Assembly: GCF_963378085.1 (NCBI RefSeq)
Contig: NZ_OY726395.1
Coordinates: forward strand, 1,426,001 to 1,490,000
Length of the DNA stretch: 64,000 nucleotides
Source: Mycolicibacterium sp. MU0050
GTDB lineage: Bacteria > Actinomycetota > Actinomycetes > Mycobacteriales > Mycobacteriaceae
Direction: 5' to 3'
In this document: piece after piece, positions 44,648 to 54,366 of the stretch
Layout of the letters: each line of letters starts with the position of its first letter
Position numbering within the stretch: position 1 is the stretch's first letter
The notes under the pieces: model-generated
What the model was told of the DNA's origin: nothing
Databases searched by the model: none
What the model saw: the letters and a program-made list of their open reading frames with translations, nothing else
Position numbers and translations under genes: made by a program

Positions 44648-44683
44648 CAGCCGTCGCGCTCTTGTTTCTGTGCCGGGCGTTGG

Positions 44684-44699
44684 CTATACATATGTACAG
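44684..44699. promoter_or_regulatory. Palindrome B operator, site 3
   Basis: CTATACATATGTACAG, same motif with one mismatch between halves, 36 bases after site 2 in the same gap. Two sites may serve the two divergent promoters separately. Confidence 0.7.
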
Positions 44700-44731
44700 C
44701 GCCCACCGCGCGACGAGAGGGAGTGCACAAC

Positions 44732-45475
44732 GTGAGTCGAGTAGCGGTAGTGACCGGCGGCGGGTCCGGCATGGGACGCTCCATCGCGCTGCGGCTCGCC
44801 ACCGACGGACACCGGGTCGCGCTGCTCGACATCGACGGCGAGGCGGCCGCGAAGGTGGCGGCCGAGGCTCAGGCCGGCGGCGGGCAGGCCATCGGCGTCC
44901 GGCTGGACGTCGCCGACGAGGACGCGGTGGCCGCCGCCTTCGAGCGGGTGCGCGGGGATTTCGGCCCGGTGGGGATCCTGGTCACCAGCGCGGCGATCTC
45001 CGGGTTCACCCGGGTGGACAAGATCACCCTGGCCGAATGGAACCGCTATCTGGCGGTCAACCTCACCGGGACATTCCTGTGCGTGCGGGCCGCGCTGTCG
45101 GACATGGTGCCCGCTGGTTGGGGCCGCATCGTCACCATCTCGTCAGCGGCCGGCCAGCGGGGCGCCGGCCGACAGGCGCACTACAGCGCCACCAAAGGCG
45201 GCGTGATCGCGATGACGAAGTCGATCGCCATCGATTACGCGGCCAAGGGCATCACCGCAAACACGGTGCCGCCCTTCGTGATCGACACGCCCATGCTGCG
45301 CCAACAGCAGGAGGCCGGCAAGCTCCCGCCGGAGGAATACCTGATGCAAGCGATCCCCGCCGGCCGCCTGGGCTCCGGCGACGACGTCGCGGAGCTGTGT
45401 TCGTACCTCTGTTCCGAGGGCGCGGGCTACGTGACCGGCCAGGTGATCGGGGTCAACGGCGGCGCGGTGCTCTAG
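44732..45475 (+). CDS. Short-chain dehydrogenase/reductase
   Basis: 247 residues with VVTGGGSGMGRS, the YSATKGG active-site motif and the C-terminal GYVTGQVIGVNGG. Classical FabG-like SDR acting on an alcohol or ketone, perhaps after the P450 step. GTG start chosen for spacing to GAGAGGGAG; another GTG lies 9 bases upstream. Confidence 0.87.
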   Translation: MSRVAVVTGGGSGMGRSIALRLATDGHRVALLDIDGEAAAKVAAEAQAGGGQAIGVRLDVADEDAVAAAFERVRGDFGPVGILVTSAAISGFTRVDKITLAEWNRYLAVNLTGTFLCVRAALSDMVPAGWGRIVTISSAAGQRGAGRQAHYSATKGGVIAMTKSIAIDYAAKGITANTVPPFVIDTPMLRQQQEAGKLPPEEYLMQAIPAGRLGSGDDVAELCSYLCSEGAGYVTGQVIGVNGGAVL

Positions 45476-45530
45476 CGCCGGGCCCATCCGAGGAACAAGC
45501 GTCGCGGCGAAGAATTCAGGAGGAGTGCCG

Positions 45531-45575
45531 ATGAAAGTCCGAGTGGACAGCACCCGATGCCAGGGGCACAAGTGA
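45531..45575 (+). pseudogene. Remnant of a P450-type [3Fe-4S] ferredoxin gene
   Basis: A perfect ribosome-binding site (AGGAGG) precedes ATG and 14 codons reading MKVRVDSTRCQGHK, then stop. The start is that of mycobacterial P450 ferredoxins, which go on with CxGHGxC. Only the first cluster cysteine remains. The stop overlaps the P450 start (GTGA), so a deletion seems to have joined the ferredoxin's first codons to the P450 gene. Confidence 0.7.
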
Positions 45576-46936
45576 GCGCGCCGGACCATCCCCCGCACAT
45601 CGCGGCGGCCAAGCATTACCACTTCGACCGACATCATCCGGACTACCGCGAAAAGTTCCTCGCCATCACCCAGGAGATGCACCAGCAGTGCCCGTTGGCA
45701 TGGACCGACACCTACGACGGGCACTGGGTGGCCGCCGGCGGCGACGAGGTCTTCGAGCTCGCCCGCTGCCCACACGTCTCCAACGACCACGACGTCAACA
45801 ACGAGCGACGCGGCTACAAGGGCATCTCCATCCCGACGATGATGGAGGCGGAGAACTTCCGCGGCGGCATGCTGGAGATGGACGGCCCCGAGCATCGCTA
45901 CTACCGCACCGCGCTGAACCCGTACCTGTCACCGGCTGCGGTCAAGCGCTGGGTGCCCTTCATCGACGAGGTGGTCCGCGCCAGCATCGACGAGCACATC
46001 GAAACCGGCCGAATCGATTTCGTCGACGACCTCGCCAACGTGGTGCCGGCCGTGCTCACCCTGGCCATGCTCGGCGTCCCCCTCAAGAAGTGGACGTTGT
46101 ACAACGAGCCCGCGCATGCGTCGGTCTACACCGCCCCGGATTCGCCCGACGCGCCCCGCGTGCTGGAGCTCTACCTGGCGATGGGCATGGACCTGTTCGC
46201 CAATCTCGTTGAGATCCGCGACAATCCGCGACCGGGAATCATCGACGCGCTGGCCAAATTGCGCATCGAGGGCGAGGCCCCGCCGGACATCGAACTGATC
46301 GGCATGCTCAACCTGCTCATCGGCGGCGGATTCGACACCACCACGGCGCTGACCGCACACGCCCTGGAGTGGCTGTCGGAACACCCCGACCAGCGCGAAC
46401 GGCTCAGCCGGGAGCGCGACACCCTGCTCAACCCCGCCACCGAGGAGTTCCTGCGGTACTTCACCCCCGCCCCGGGGGATGCCCGGACCATCTCCGACGA
46501 CATCGAGATCGCCGGGACGGCCCTCAAGGAGGGCGACCGCCTGTGGTTGTCCTGGGCGATGGCCAACCGCGACCCCGCGCTGTTCACCAAACCCAATGAG
46601 ATCGATCTGGAACGCAAAGGCAACCGGCACTTCAGCTTCGGTCTCGGTGTGCACCGCTGCATCGGTTCCAATGTGGCGCGCACGGTGTTCAAATCCATGC
46701 TGACGGCCGTGCTCGACCGGATGCCGGACTACCAGTGCCTGGCCGAGGGGACCGTGCACTACGACAGCATCGGCGTGATCCAGGGCATGCGTCATCTCCC
46801 GGCGTCGTTCACCCCGGGGAAACGCCTGGGGCCCGGTCTCGAGGAGACGCTGGCCAATCTGCAACGAGCGTGCGACGAGCACGGTTTGGCTCGACCCATC
46901 ACCGAACACCGTGCGGCCGCTCGCCTCTCGGGCTGA
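45572..46936 (+). CDS. Cytochrome P450
   Basis: 454 residues from the GTG start. Helix I oxygen-binding GGGFDTTT (about 251-258), ExxR at 292-295 (EEFLR), haem loop FSFGLGVHRCIG with Cys363. An alternative ATG 15 bases upstream lies in the ferredoxin remnant and is less likely. Longer than the other two P450s of the island and from a different subfamily. It needs a ferredoxin, yet the only one beside it is broken. Confidence 0.9.
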   Translation: MSAPDHPPHIAAAKHYHFDRHHPDYREKFLAITQEMHQQCPLAWTDTYDGHWVAAGGDEVFELARCPHVSNDHDVNNERRGYKGISIPTMMEAENFRGGMLEMDGPEHRYYRTALNPYLSPAAVKRWVPFIDEVVRASIDEHIETGRIDFVDDLANVVPAVLTLAMLGVPLKKWTLYNEPAHASVYTAPDSPDAPRVLELYLAMGMDLFANLVEIRDNPRPGIIDALAKLRIEGEAPPDIELIGMLNLLIGGGFDTTTALTAHALEWLSEHPDQRERLSRERDTLLNPATEEFLRYFTPAPGDARTISDDIEIAGTALKEGDRLWLSWAMANRDPALFTKPNEIDLERKGNRHFSFGLGVHRCIGSNVARTVFKSMLTAVLDRMPDYQCLAEGTVHYDSIGVIQGMRHLPASFTPGKRLGPGLEETLANLQRACDEHGLARPITEHRAAARLSG

Positions 46937-46965
46937 GCACCCACCCACCGCGTAGGAAGGACATC

Positions 46966-47829
<864 letters not shown>

Positions 47830-47851
47830 CGGACCCGAAGGAGTTGGCGCG

Positions 47852-48784
47852 GTGCGCATCGGACTGACCGGCGGCGGGACCTCAGTGGATTCGATGGTGC
47901 GCCAGGCGCAGCAGGCCGAGGCCGACGGCTTCGCCTCGCTCTGGTACGCCAGCGCGGTCGCCGGGGACCCGTTGGTGGCCATGGCCTTTGCCGGCAGGTC
48001 CACCACCTCGATCGAGTTGGGCACCGCGGTCCTGCAGACCTATCCGTGTCACCCGCTGCTGCAGGCCAACCGCACCGTGGCCGCGGCCAACGCGATGGGG
48101 CGGCCCGGACTCACGTTGGGGCTGGGCCCGTCGCACCGGCCGATCGTCGAAGACGTCCTGGGCCTGTCCTACGACCGGCCGGCCCGCCACACCGAGGAGT
48201 ACGTGCGCATCGTCACCGCACTCCTGCGAGACGGCAACGCCGACTTCGACGGGGCCGATTGGACCACCCACAGTGCCGGTCGAATGGCGGCCGCTGAGCA
48301 CGCCGTTCCCGTTCTGCTGGCCGCGCTTTCGCCGCGGATGCTGCGCGTGGCGGGGAGTCACGCCGACGGCGTCATCCTGTGGCTGGCGTCGGCCGCGGCC
48401 CTCGAGCGGTCGATCATGCCGGTACTGAGCGCGGCCGCCGACGCCGCGGGCCGACCCGCGCCGCGGGTGGTGGCCGGTCTGCCGGTCGCGGTCCACAATG
48501 ACCGGGCCGAGGCCGAGGCGGCGGTGGCGGCCACGGCCACCGGCTACGGCGCCATGCCGAACTTCGAACAGATCGTCGCCACGGGCGGCGGTTCGTCGGC
48601 GGCCGATGTCGCGATCATCGGCGACGAGGCATCGGTGCAGCGGCAGCTGGAGCGCCTGATAACCGCCGGAGCCACCGACATCTGGGCCCAGCCCGTCGCC
48701 GTCGGAGCCGATCGCGAGCAACGCCGGTCCTCGCTGCGGCGCACCCGCGCGCTGTTGAGTGCGCTGGCGCGGCAACCGGATTAG
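47852..48784 (+). CDS. LLM-class (F420-type) oxidoreductase
   Basis: 310 residues, luciferase-like barrel: TSIELGTAVLQTYPCHPLLQAN and LTLGLGPSHRPIVEDVLGLSY, like the gene at 28592. GTG start after GAAGGAG. Probably reduces or oxidises an island intermediate with F420. End of the SDR-P450-SDR-LLM run. Confidence 0.85.
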   Translation: MRIGLTGGGTSVDSMVRQAQQAEADGFASLWYASAVAGDPLVAMAFAGRSTTSIELGTAVLQTYPCHPLLQANRTVAAANAMGRPGLTLGLGPSHRPIVEDVLGLSYDRPARHTEEYVRIVTALLRDGNADFDGADWTTHSAGRMAAAEHAVPVLLAALSPRMLRVAGSHADGVILWLASAAALERSIMPVLSAAADAAGRPAPRVVAGLPVAVHNDRAEAEAAVAATATGYGAMPNFEQIVATGGGSSAADVAIIGDEASVQRQLERLITAGATDIWAQPVAVGADREQRRSSLRRTRALLSALARQPD

Positions 48785-48794
48785 CCGCGCGGAC

Positions 48795-49520
48795 TCATTT
48801 GTCGGGCCGGGCGCCGGCGCCGTAGACGATGTCGGCTCGGGCGGTGTCCCACCGGTTGTGGAACACGACGTCGGCGGCCGGGCGGCGCCGCACCGGCCCG
48901 TGCCGACCGCGCGGCCAGCCGACGACCACGTGACCGGCCAGCACCCAGTCCTCAGGCACGCCGGTGGCCGCGCGCAGCGTCTGTTCGCCTTGGTAGGCGG
49001 CCCAACTGGTGAAGCAAGCGCCCAATCCCTGAGCGCGGGCGGCGAGGTAGAAGTTCTGCATCGCCGGATAGATGGAGCCGGCCTGTAGGTACTCCGAGGC
49101 GAACTCGTTCTTGAACGCCGCGAACAGCACGGAGGTGTGTTCGCCTGCGCGGTCGTGCAATTCATAGGTGGCCCGGTTGTTGCGGGCGGCGCGGCTGGTG
49201 TCGTCGTCGGCGGGCCGGCTCATCCCGTAGATCGACTCGATGGTGCGCAGCGCCGCCTGCGCGGCCTCGGCGACGGCCGCGCGTTGCTCGGGCGCCTCGA
49301 GCACGATGAACCGCCACAGTTGGGCGTTGGCCCCGTTGGGCGCCCACGTGGCGGCCTCGAGGCAGCGGCCGAGGGTCTCCTCGTCGACGGGGCGATCGGT
49401 GAAGCGGCGGATCGACCGCGCGGTGGACAGCACTTCCCAGACGTCGTTGGTCGGTTGTGGCATCTCCTCGGTGTACTCCACCGCAGCGCCGTTGTCGAGT
49501 ACCGGCCGCATTTCGCGCAC
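48795..49520 (-). CDS. Nitroreductase-family flavoprotein
   Basis: FMN enzyme of up to 241 residues: STARSIRRFTDRPVDEETL, AATWAPNGANAQLWRF, ARAQGLGACFTSWAAYQGE. The start is uncertain; in-frame ATGs at 49511 and 49463 would give shorter proteins and the latter matches the usual N-terminus. Divergent from the next SDR across a palindrome B site. Nitro substrates are not implied; the family also covers ene and quinone reductions. Confidence 0.85.
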   Translation of the reverse strand: MREMRPVLDNGAAVEYTEEMPQPTNDVWEVLSTARSIRRFTDRPVDEETLGRCLEAATWAPNGANAQLWRFIVLEAPEQRAAVAEAAQAALRTIESIYGMSRPADDDTSRAARNNRATYELHDRAGEHTSVLFAAFKNEFASEYLQAGSIYPAMQNFYLAARAQGLGACFTSWAAYQGEQTLRAATGVPEDWVLAGHVVVGWPRGRHGPVRRRPAADVVFHNRWDTARADIVYGAGARPDK

Positions 49521-49558
49521 CGAGTCTCGGACAAGGGGGTTGTGTCACCCGTCGTGTG

Positions 49559-49574
49559 CTGTACAGTCGTATTG
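49559..49574. promoter_or_regulatory. Palindrome B operator, site 4
   Basis: CTGTACAGTCGTATTG, an imperfect copy with five of seven paired positions, between the nitroreductase and SDR genes. Confidence 0.6.
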
Positions 49575-49610
49575 CATTCGACGTGCGGTGTCGACCGAGA
49601 GGAATAATCA

Positions 49611-50384
49611 GTGGTGAACGACAAGTTCGCAATGGACGGCCGAGTCGCCGTGATCACCGGCGGGGGAACAGGTATCGGCCGGGCCTCGGCGCTGGTGTTG
49701 GCCGAGCGTGGTGCCGACATCGTGCTCGCTGGCCGCCGCGAGGAACCGTTGAAGGCCACTGCGCACGAGATCGAGGCCCTCGGCCGGCGGGCGCTGACCG
49801 TCCCCACCGACGTCACCTCAGCCGAGGAGTGCCAGGCGCTGGTGGACGCCACGGTCTCCGAATTCGGCCGGATCGACGTGCTGCTGAACAACGCGGGCGG
49901 CGGCGAGACCAAGTCGCTGATGAAGTGGACCGACGAGGAGTGGCATCAGGTCCTGGACCTGAACCTCTCCAGCGCCTGGTACCTGTCGCGTGCCGCGGCG
50001 AAGCCGATGATCGCGCAGGGGCGCGGCTCGATCGTCAACATCTCTTCGGGGGCCAGCCTGCTCGCCATGCCGCAGGCCGCGATCTACGGGGCGGCCAAGG
50101 CCGGTCTGAACAACCTGACCGGCTCGATGGCCGCAGCGTGGACCCGGAAGGGTGTGCGGGTCAACTGCATCGCGTGCGGCGCGGTGCGCACCCCCGGGCT
50201 GGAGGCCGACGCGGCCCGGCAGGGGTTCGACATCGACATGATCGGACAGACCAACGGATCCGGCCGCATCGCCGACCCGGAGGAGATCGGCTACGGCGTG
50301 CTGTTCTTCGCCTCGGACGCATCCAGCTACTGCTCGGGTCAGACGCTGTACATCCACGGCGGCCCCGGCCCGGCCGGCGTCTGA
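49611..50384 (+). CDS. Short-chain dehydrogenase/reductase
   Basis: 257 residues: VITGGGTGIGRAS, NNAGGGETKSLM, AIYGAAKAGLNNLTG, SYCSGQTLYIHGG. Classical SDR close to acetoin or 7-alpha-hydroxysteroid dehydrogenase-like proteins. GTG start. Heads a run with the VOC, NTF2-like and second SDR genes. Confidence 0.86.
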   Translation: MVNDKFAMDGRVAVITGGGTGIGRASALVLAERGADIVLAGRREEPLKATAHEIEALGRRALTVPTDVTSAEECQALVDATVSEFGRIDVLLNNAGGGETKSLMKWTDEEWHQVLDLNLSSAWYLSRAAAKPMIAQGRGSIVNISSGASLLAMPQAAIYGAAKAGLNNLTGSMAAAWTRKGVRVNCIACGAVRTPGLEADAARQGFDIDMIGQTNGSGRIADPEEIGYGVLFFASDASSYCSGQTLYIHGGPGPAGV

Positions 50385-50405
50385 ACCGGAACGGCGGAAA
50401 CTGAC

Positions 50406-50840
50406 ATGAGTGTGAGCCACATCGGACTTCGGGTCCGCGACCTCGAGAAGTCCCAGGCCTTCTACGAAGCCCTGGGCTTCGTCGAAGCCAACCGGCTGAC
50501 CGTGCCGGACAAGGTGGCCGGCGGCCTGCTCGGGTTGGCGGCACCGATCGGCTTCGAGGCGATCTATCTGCGCAAGGACGACTTCGTTCTGCAGCTTCTG
50601 ACCTTCACCGGCTATCCGGCACCCGAGGAGGCCCAGCGGAACATGGTCAACGGCGGCCTGACCCATCTGTCGCTCGCGGTGGACGACGTTGCCGCGACGA
50701 TGGCGGCCGCGCGGGCCGCCGGCGCAACAGTGGTCGCCGAACCGCCCGGCGGCTACGCGTGCATGATCCGCGACCCCGAGGGCCAGCTGATCGAGCTCAT
50801 CCACGCCAGCGTCCGCCCCGTTCCCCGGCAAGCCACCTGA
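50406..50840 (+). CDS. VOC-family (glyoxalase/dioxygenase fold) protein
   Basis: 144 residues: SHIGLRVRDLEKSQAFYEALGF at the start, THLSLAVDDVAATMAAARAAG, and RDPEGQLIELIH at the end. The metal ligands His5, the His of THLS and the last Glu are kept, so it is likely an active lyase, isomerase or epimerase. Substrate unknown. Confidence 0.85.
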   Translation: MSVSHIGLRVRDLEKSQAFYEALGFVEANRLTVPDKVAGGLLGLAAPIGFEAIYLRKDDFVLQLLTFTGYPAPEEAQRNMVNGGLTHLSLAVDDVAATMAAARAAGATVVAEPPGGYACMIRDPEGQLIELIHASVRPVPRQAT

Positions 50841-50871
50841 CCCCAGAACCCCGACGAAGTAAGGATTTTCG

Positions 50872-51429
50872 ATGAGCAACGACGATGAACTCAAGCAGCT
50901 GCGCGAGCGGGTGCAGTACCTCGAGGACCGCGCGGCGATTCTCGACTGCGTGATGAACCAAGCGCGTGGTCACGACCGTCACGACGCGGAACTGATGGCC
51001 AGCGTGTACTTCGAGGACGGGATCGACGAGCACGGCCCCACCGTCAAGACCGGTCCGGAGTACGGCGCCTGGGCCAACAGCGTGCACGAGATGGTGTTCG
51101 AGGATCACCTGCACAACATCACCTCGCACACCTGCGAGATCAACGGGGACGAGGCGCACGCCGAGAGCTATGTCATGGGCGCCATGCGGGCCAAGGGCGG
51201 CAAGGTTGTCTCGCTGATGGGCGGGCGCTACCTGGACCGGCTGGAACGCCGCGACGGGGTGTGGAAGATCGCGCTGCGCCGGTGCACCATCGAGTGGATG
51301 ATGAACGGCGACTCCTCGATGCTGGCCTCCGGCGCGGTCAAGGGCTTCATCAAGGGCACCTGGGACCGCACCGATCCCTCCTACACCCGGCCGCTCCAGT
51401 TCGACAGCGAGCCGGTCAGCCGTTGGTGA
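50872..51429 (+). CDS. SnoaL/NTF2-fold protein (gamma-BHAD-like)
   Basis: 185 residues with YLEDRAAILDCVMNQARGHDRHDAELMASVYFEDG, the opening of the SnoaL-like NTF2 family used in polyketide, steroid and hydroxylated-aromatic pathways as isomerase or hydratase. It has the conserved HDRHD and WKIALRRCTIEWM parts. Stop overlaps the next start (TGATG). Confidence 0.8.
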   Translation: MSNDDELKQLRERVQYLEDRAAILDCVMNQARGHDRHDAELMASVYFEDGIDEHGPTVKTGPEYGAWANSVHEMVFEDHLHNITSHTCEINGDEAHAESYVMGAMRAKGGKVVSLMGGRYLDRLERRDGVWKIALRRCTIEWMMNGDSSMLASGAVKGFIKGTWDRTDPSYTRPLQFDSEPVSRW

Positions 51430-52211
51430 TGAACCTTGCCCACAAGGTCGCCCTGATCACCGGCGGCGGATCGGGCATCGGCCGCGCGAGCGCACAGCGG
51501 CTCGCCGCCGAGGGGATGCGGGTGTGCGTACTGGACATCGACCGGGGCGCGGCCGAGGAGGTGGCCGGGTCGCTCGGCGGGTTGGGCCTGCAGTGCGACA
51601 TGTCGGATCCGGAACAGGTGGACCGCGCGGTCGCCACGTGCCTCGCCGAACTCGGCAGCGTGGACCTCGCCTTCCTCAACGCCGGCATCACCATCGAATG
51701 GTCCGGCGACATCGGCGCGCTCGATCTGGCCCAATATCGCAAGTCGTTGGGGGTCAACGTCGACGGGGTGGTGTTCGGCGCCCGTGCTGCCGTGCGCGCC
51801 ATGCGCGCCCGCGGCGAACCCGGCGAGGGCGTCATCCTGGCGACCGCGTCGCTGGCCGGCATCCTGCCCTGGCATCCGGACGCCGTCTATTCCCTGGGTA
51901 AGCACGCGGTGGTGGGCTTCATGCGGTCGATCGCGCCCAACCTCGCCGCCGAAGGGATCGCCGTGCACACCATCTGCCCCGGCATCACCGAGACCGGAGT
52001 GCTCGGCGATCGCCGCGCGCTGGTCGAGGGCATCGGGGTCCCGGTGATGGAACCCGAACACGTGGCCGAGGCGGTCCTGACCGCTGTCGCGGCGGGGGTG
52101 GCGGCGACCGGTTCGTGTTGGGTGTCCCAGCACGGAAAGCCGGCCTGGCCCATGGAATTCGCCGCGCTCGAGTCCCGCGACACCCGCCTCAACGTGCCCG
52201 TGCGGCGGTAG
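51429..52211 (+). CDS. Short-chain dehydrogenase/reductase
   Basis: 260 residues: ALITGGGSGIGRASAQRLA, NAGITIEWSGDIG, VYSLGKHAVVGFMRS with Tyr and Lys. Translationally coupled to the NTF2-like gene. It converges on a P450 gene 9 bases away. Confidence 0.85.
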   Translation: MNLAHKVALITGGGSGIGRASAQRLAAEGMRVCVLDIDRGAAEEVAGSLGGLGLQCDMSDPEQVDRAVATCLAELGSVDLAFLNAGITIEWSGDIGALDLAQYRKSLGVNVDGVVFGARAAVRAMRARGEPGEGVILATASLAGILPWHPDAVYSLGKHAVVGFMRSIAPNLAAEGIAVHTICPGITETGVLGDRRALVEGIGVPVMEPEHVAEAVLTAVAAGVAATGSCWVSQHGKPAWPMEFAALESRDTRLNVPVRR

Positions 52212-52220
52212 GCGCCGGCC

Positions 52221-53417
52221 TCAGCCGACGACCGTCGGCATGCTGTCCCAGCCGCGCACCGTGGCCGTCGGCGCGCGAACCGCGTTGTCCATGTCGACGG
52301 TCCAGTCGGGCCAGCGCTTCAGGATTTCCTCGAGCGCCACGCGTCCCTCGAGGCGGGCCAGCGAGGCGCCGAGGCAGAAGTGGGTGCCGCGGCCGAACGT
52401 CAGGTGGTTGGCGTTGCGGTGGATGTCGAACCGGTCGGGGTCGTCGAACTTGCGCTCGTCCCGATTGGCCGCGCCGGCCATCAGCAGCAGCGCGCTGCCG
52501 GCCGGGATGGTCTGCCCGTGGTACTCGACGTCGTTGGCGACGTAGCGCGCGATGTGGTGGACCGGGGGCTCGAAGCGCAGGATCTCCTCGAGCGCGGCCG
52601 GGATCAGGCTCGGATCGGCGGCCAGTTCCCGGCGTTGGTCGGGATGTTCGCCCAGCAGCTTGCCCAGCCAGCCGAACAGCCGCCCCACGGTCTCGGTGCC
52701 GGCATTGGCAATCACCCCGAGGAATACCAGCAATTCTTCGTCTCTGAGTCGGCGACGGGTGCCGGTGACGTCGTCGAACTCGACATTGAGCAGTTCGGTG
52801 ACAAGGTCGTCGGACGGGTTCTCGGAGCGCCACTGCACGTAGTCGCGGAACATGTTGCCGTTGAAATAGTTGTCCTTGCTGACCTTCAGCGGCCGGCCCG
52901 GTTCGTTGCGCAACCTGCGACCGGCAATCGAGCGGACATCGCGTTGCAGCGAATCGGGCATCCCGACCAGCATCCCGATCACCCGCATCGGCATCTCGGC
53001 GCCGAGGTCCAGCGTGAAGTCGAAGCGGTCTCCATCGGTCAACGGGTCCAGGCAGGCCGCGCAGAACGCGCGCACCTGCTCCTCGATGGCCCGAATCTTC
53101 TTCGGAGTGAAGGCTCGGGACACCAGGAGCCGGTGCACGGTGTGCAGCGGCGGGTCTTCGTTGATGAAGACACCCTCGGGCATCTTGGGTTCGGCCTTGA
53201 CGACTTCCAGGATGTCGCCCTTGGCGTTGCTCAGATTCGCCACGTCACGGAGTCCGGACTCGACGTCGGCGAACCGGCTCAAGCCCCAGAAGTCGAACTT
53301 CTCGTTGTAGTACACCGGGGCTTCGTCACGCAGTCGCCGGTAGGTGGGGTAGGGGTCCACGTCGATCTCGACGTCGTAGGGGTCATAGGCGAGCTGCGTG
53401 TCGTCTGCGGCGTGCAT
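52221..53417 (-). CDS. Cytochrome P450 (intact paralogue of the frameshifted gene)
   Basis: 398 residues. Helix I AGTETV near 239-244, ExxR E278-R281, haem loop HLTFGRGTHFCLG with Cys348. ATG start after AGGAGC; an upstream in-frame start adds 13 residues and is less likely. Strongly similar throughout to the gene at 43411-44600, so one arose from the other. Divergent from an LLM gene across palindrome B. Confidence 0.92.
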   Translation of the reverse strand: MHAADDTQLAYDPYDVEIDVDPYPTYRRLRDEAPVYYNEKFDFWGLSRFADVESGLRDVANLSNAKGDILEVVKAEPKMPEGVFINEDPPLHTVHRLLVSRAFTPKKIRAIEEQVRAFCAACLDPLTDGDRFDFTLDLGAEMPMRVIGMLVGMPDSLQRDVRSIAGRRLRNEPGRPLKVSKDNYFNGNMFRDYVQWRSENPSDDLVTELLNVEFDDVTGTRRRLRDEELLVFLGVIANAGTETVGRLFGWLGKLLGEHPDQRRELAADPSLIPAALEEILRFEPPVHHIARYVANDVEYHGQTIPAGSALLLMAGAANRDERKFDDPDRFDIHRNANHLTFGRGTHFCLGASLARLEGRVALEEILKRWPDWTVDMDNAVRAPTATVRGWDSMPTVVG

Positions 53418-53457
53418 CCTGCTCCTAAGCCTTTGCGCCAGTTCGTGACCTGGCATG

Positions 53458-53473
53458 CAGTACGATCGTACAG
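53458..53473. promoter_or_regulatory. Palindrome B operator, site 5
   Basis: CAGTACGATCGTACAG, with a perfect GTACGATCGTAC core, between the P450 and LLM genes. Confidence 0.72.
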
Positions 53474-53502
53474 CACGCGATCGTGGAGCTGAAGGAGCGG
53501 CG

Positions 53503-54357
53503 ATGGATCTGGGTTACGTCTCGTTGAACACCCCCGATGACATCGCGCCGGACGTGCTGGGTGCGGAGCTGGAGGCGCGGGGCTTCGAGTCGCTGTGGGT
53601 GGGGGAGCACCCGCAGGTGCCCGTCGCGTCGAGCACCGGGCTGCCGCGCCGATTGGTCGCCGCGCAGAAGCAGATGTGGGACCCGCTGTTGGCGTTGACG
53701 TTGGCGGCCGGAGCCACCGAGAAACTTCGGTTGGGCACCGCTGTCGCGCTTCCGCTGGAGCGTGAATTATTCACGCTCGCAAAACAAGTCGCCACCCTGG
53801 ATCGGATCAGTCGGGGTCGGTTGTTGTTCGGGGTCGGCGTCGGGGTGCGCGCCGAACTCGAGGCGGCGACCCGGGCCGTCGCCTGGCCGCAGCGCTACCG
53901 CGCGCTCGACGACATGGTGGCGGCACTCGACGCGCTGTGGACGCAGGACGAATCGACGCACCACGGCGAATTCTTCGACTTCGAGCCGGTGTGGTCGTAT
54001 CCCAAGCCGCACCAGCGGCCGCGTCCGCCGCTGCTGACCGCGGCCACCGGACCCAAGGCGCTGCGGTCGTGCCTGAGGTGGGCGGACGGCTGGCTGCCCG
54101 GCGATGCGGCCCTCGGCGACGTGCCGGGCGCCCTGGCGCGGTTCCGGGACCTCGCGCACGACGCGGGACGCGATCCCGCGACGTTGGATCTGACCATCAT
54201 GGTGTGGGGTGAGCCCACCCCGGAGGCGTTGGCCGGTTACCGCGAGCTGGGCTTCAACCGCGCCGTGCTGGGCGGTGGTCGCCGCGACAGCACCGATCCG
54301 ACGGCCACGCTGCCGTTCCTCGACCGCTGTGCCGCCATGATCGAGCAGTTGGGCTGA
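53503..54357 (+). CDS. LLM-class (F420-type) oxidoreductase
   Basis: 284 residues: LGYVSLNTPDDIAPDVLG at the start, LRLGTAVALPLERELFTLAKQVATLDRISRGRLLFGVGVGV, and YRALDDMVAALDALW. Typical of Rv0791c/Rv2161c-like LLM proteins. ATG after GAAGGAG. Converges on the TetR gene. Confidence 0.86.
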   Translation: MDLGYVSLNTPDDIAPDVLGAELEARGFESLWVGEHPQVPVASSTGLPRRLVAAQKQMWDPLLALTLAAGATEKLRLGTAVALPLERELFTLAKQVATLDRISRGRLLFGVGVGVRAELEAATRAVAWPQRYRALDDMVAALDALWTQDESTHHGEFFDFEPVWSYPKPHQRPRPPLLTAATGPKALRSCLRWADGWLPGDAALGDVPGALARFRDLAHDAGRDPATLDLTIMVWGEPTPEALAGYRELGFNRAVLGGGRRDSTDPTATLPFLDRCAAMIEQLG

Positions 54358-54366
54358 AAACCGCGG

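Noticed and set aside
44684..44699. Treating the CTATACATATGTACAG site as a -10 promoter element only
   Set aside because: Its halves match palindrome B apart from one base and it lies 36 bases after a perfect copy, so an operator is the better reading, though a promoter may overlap it.
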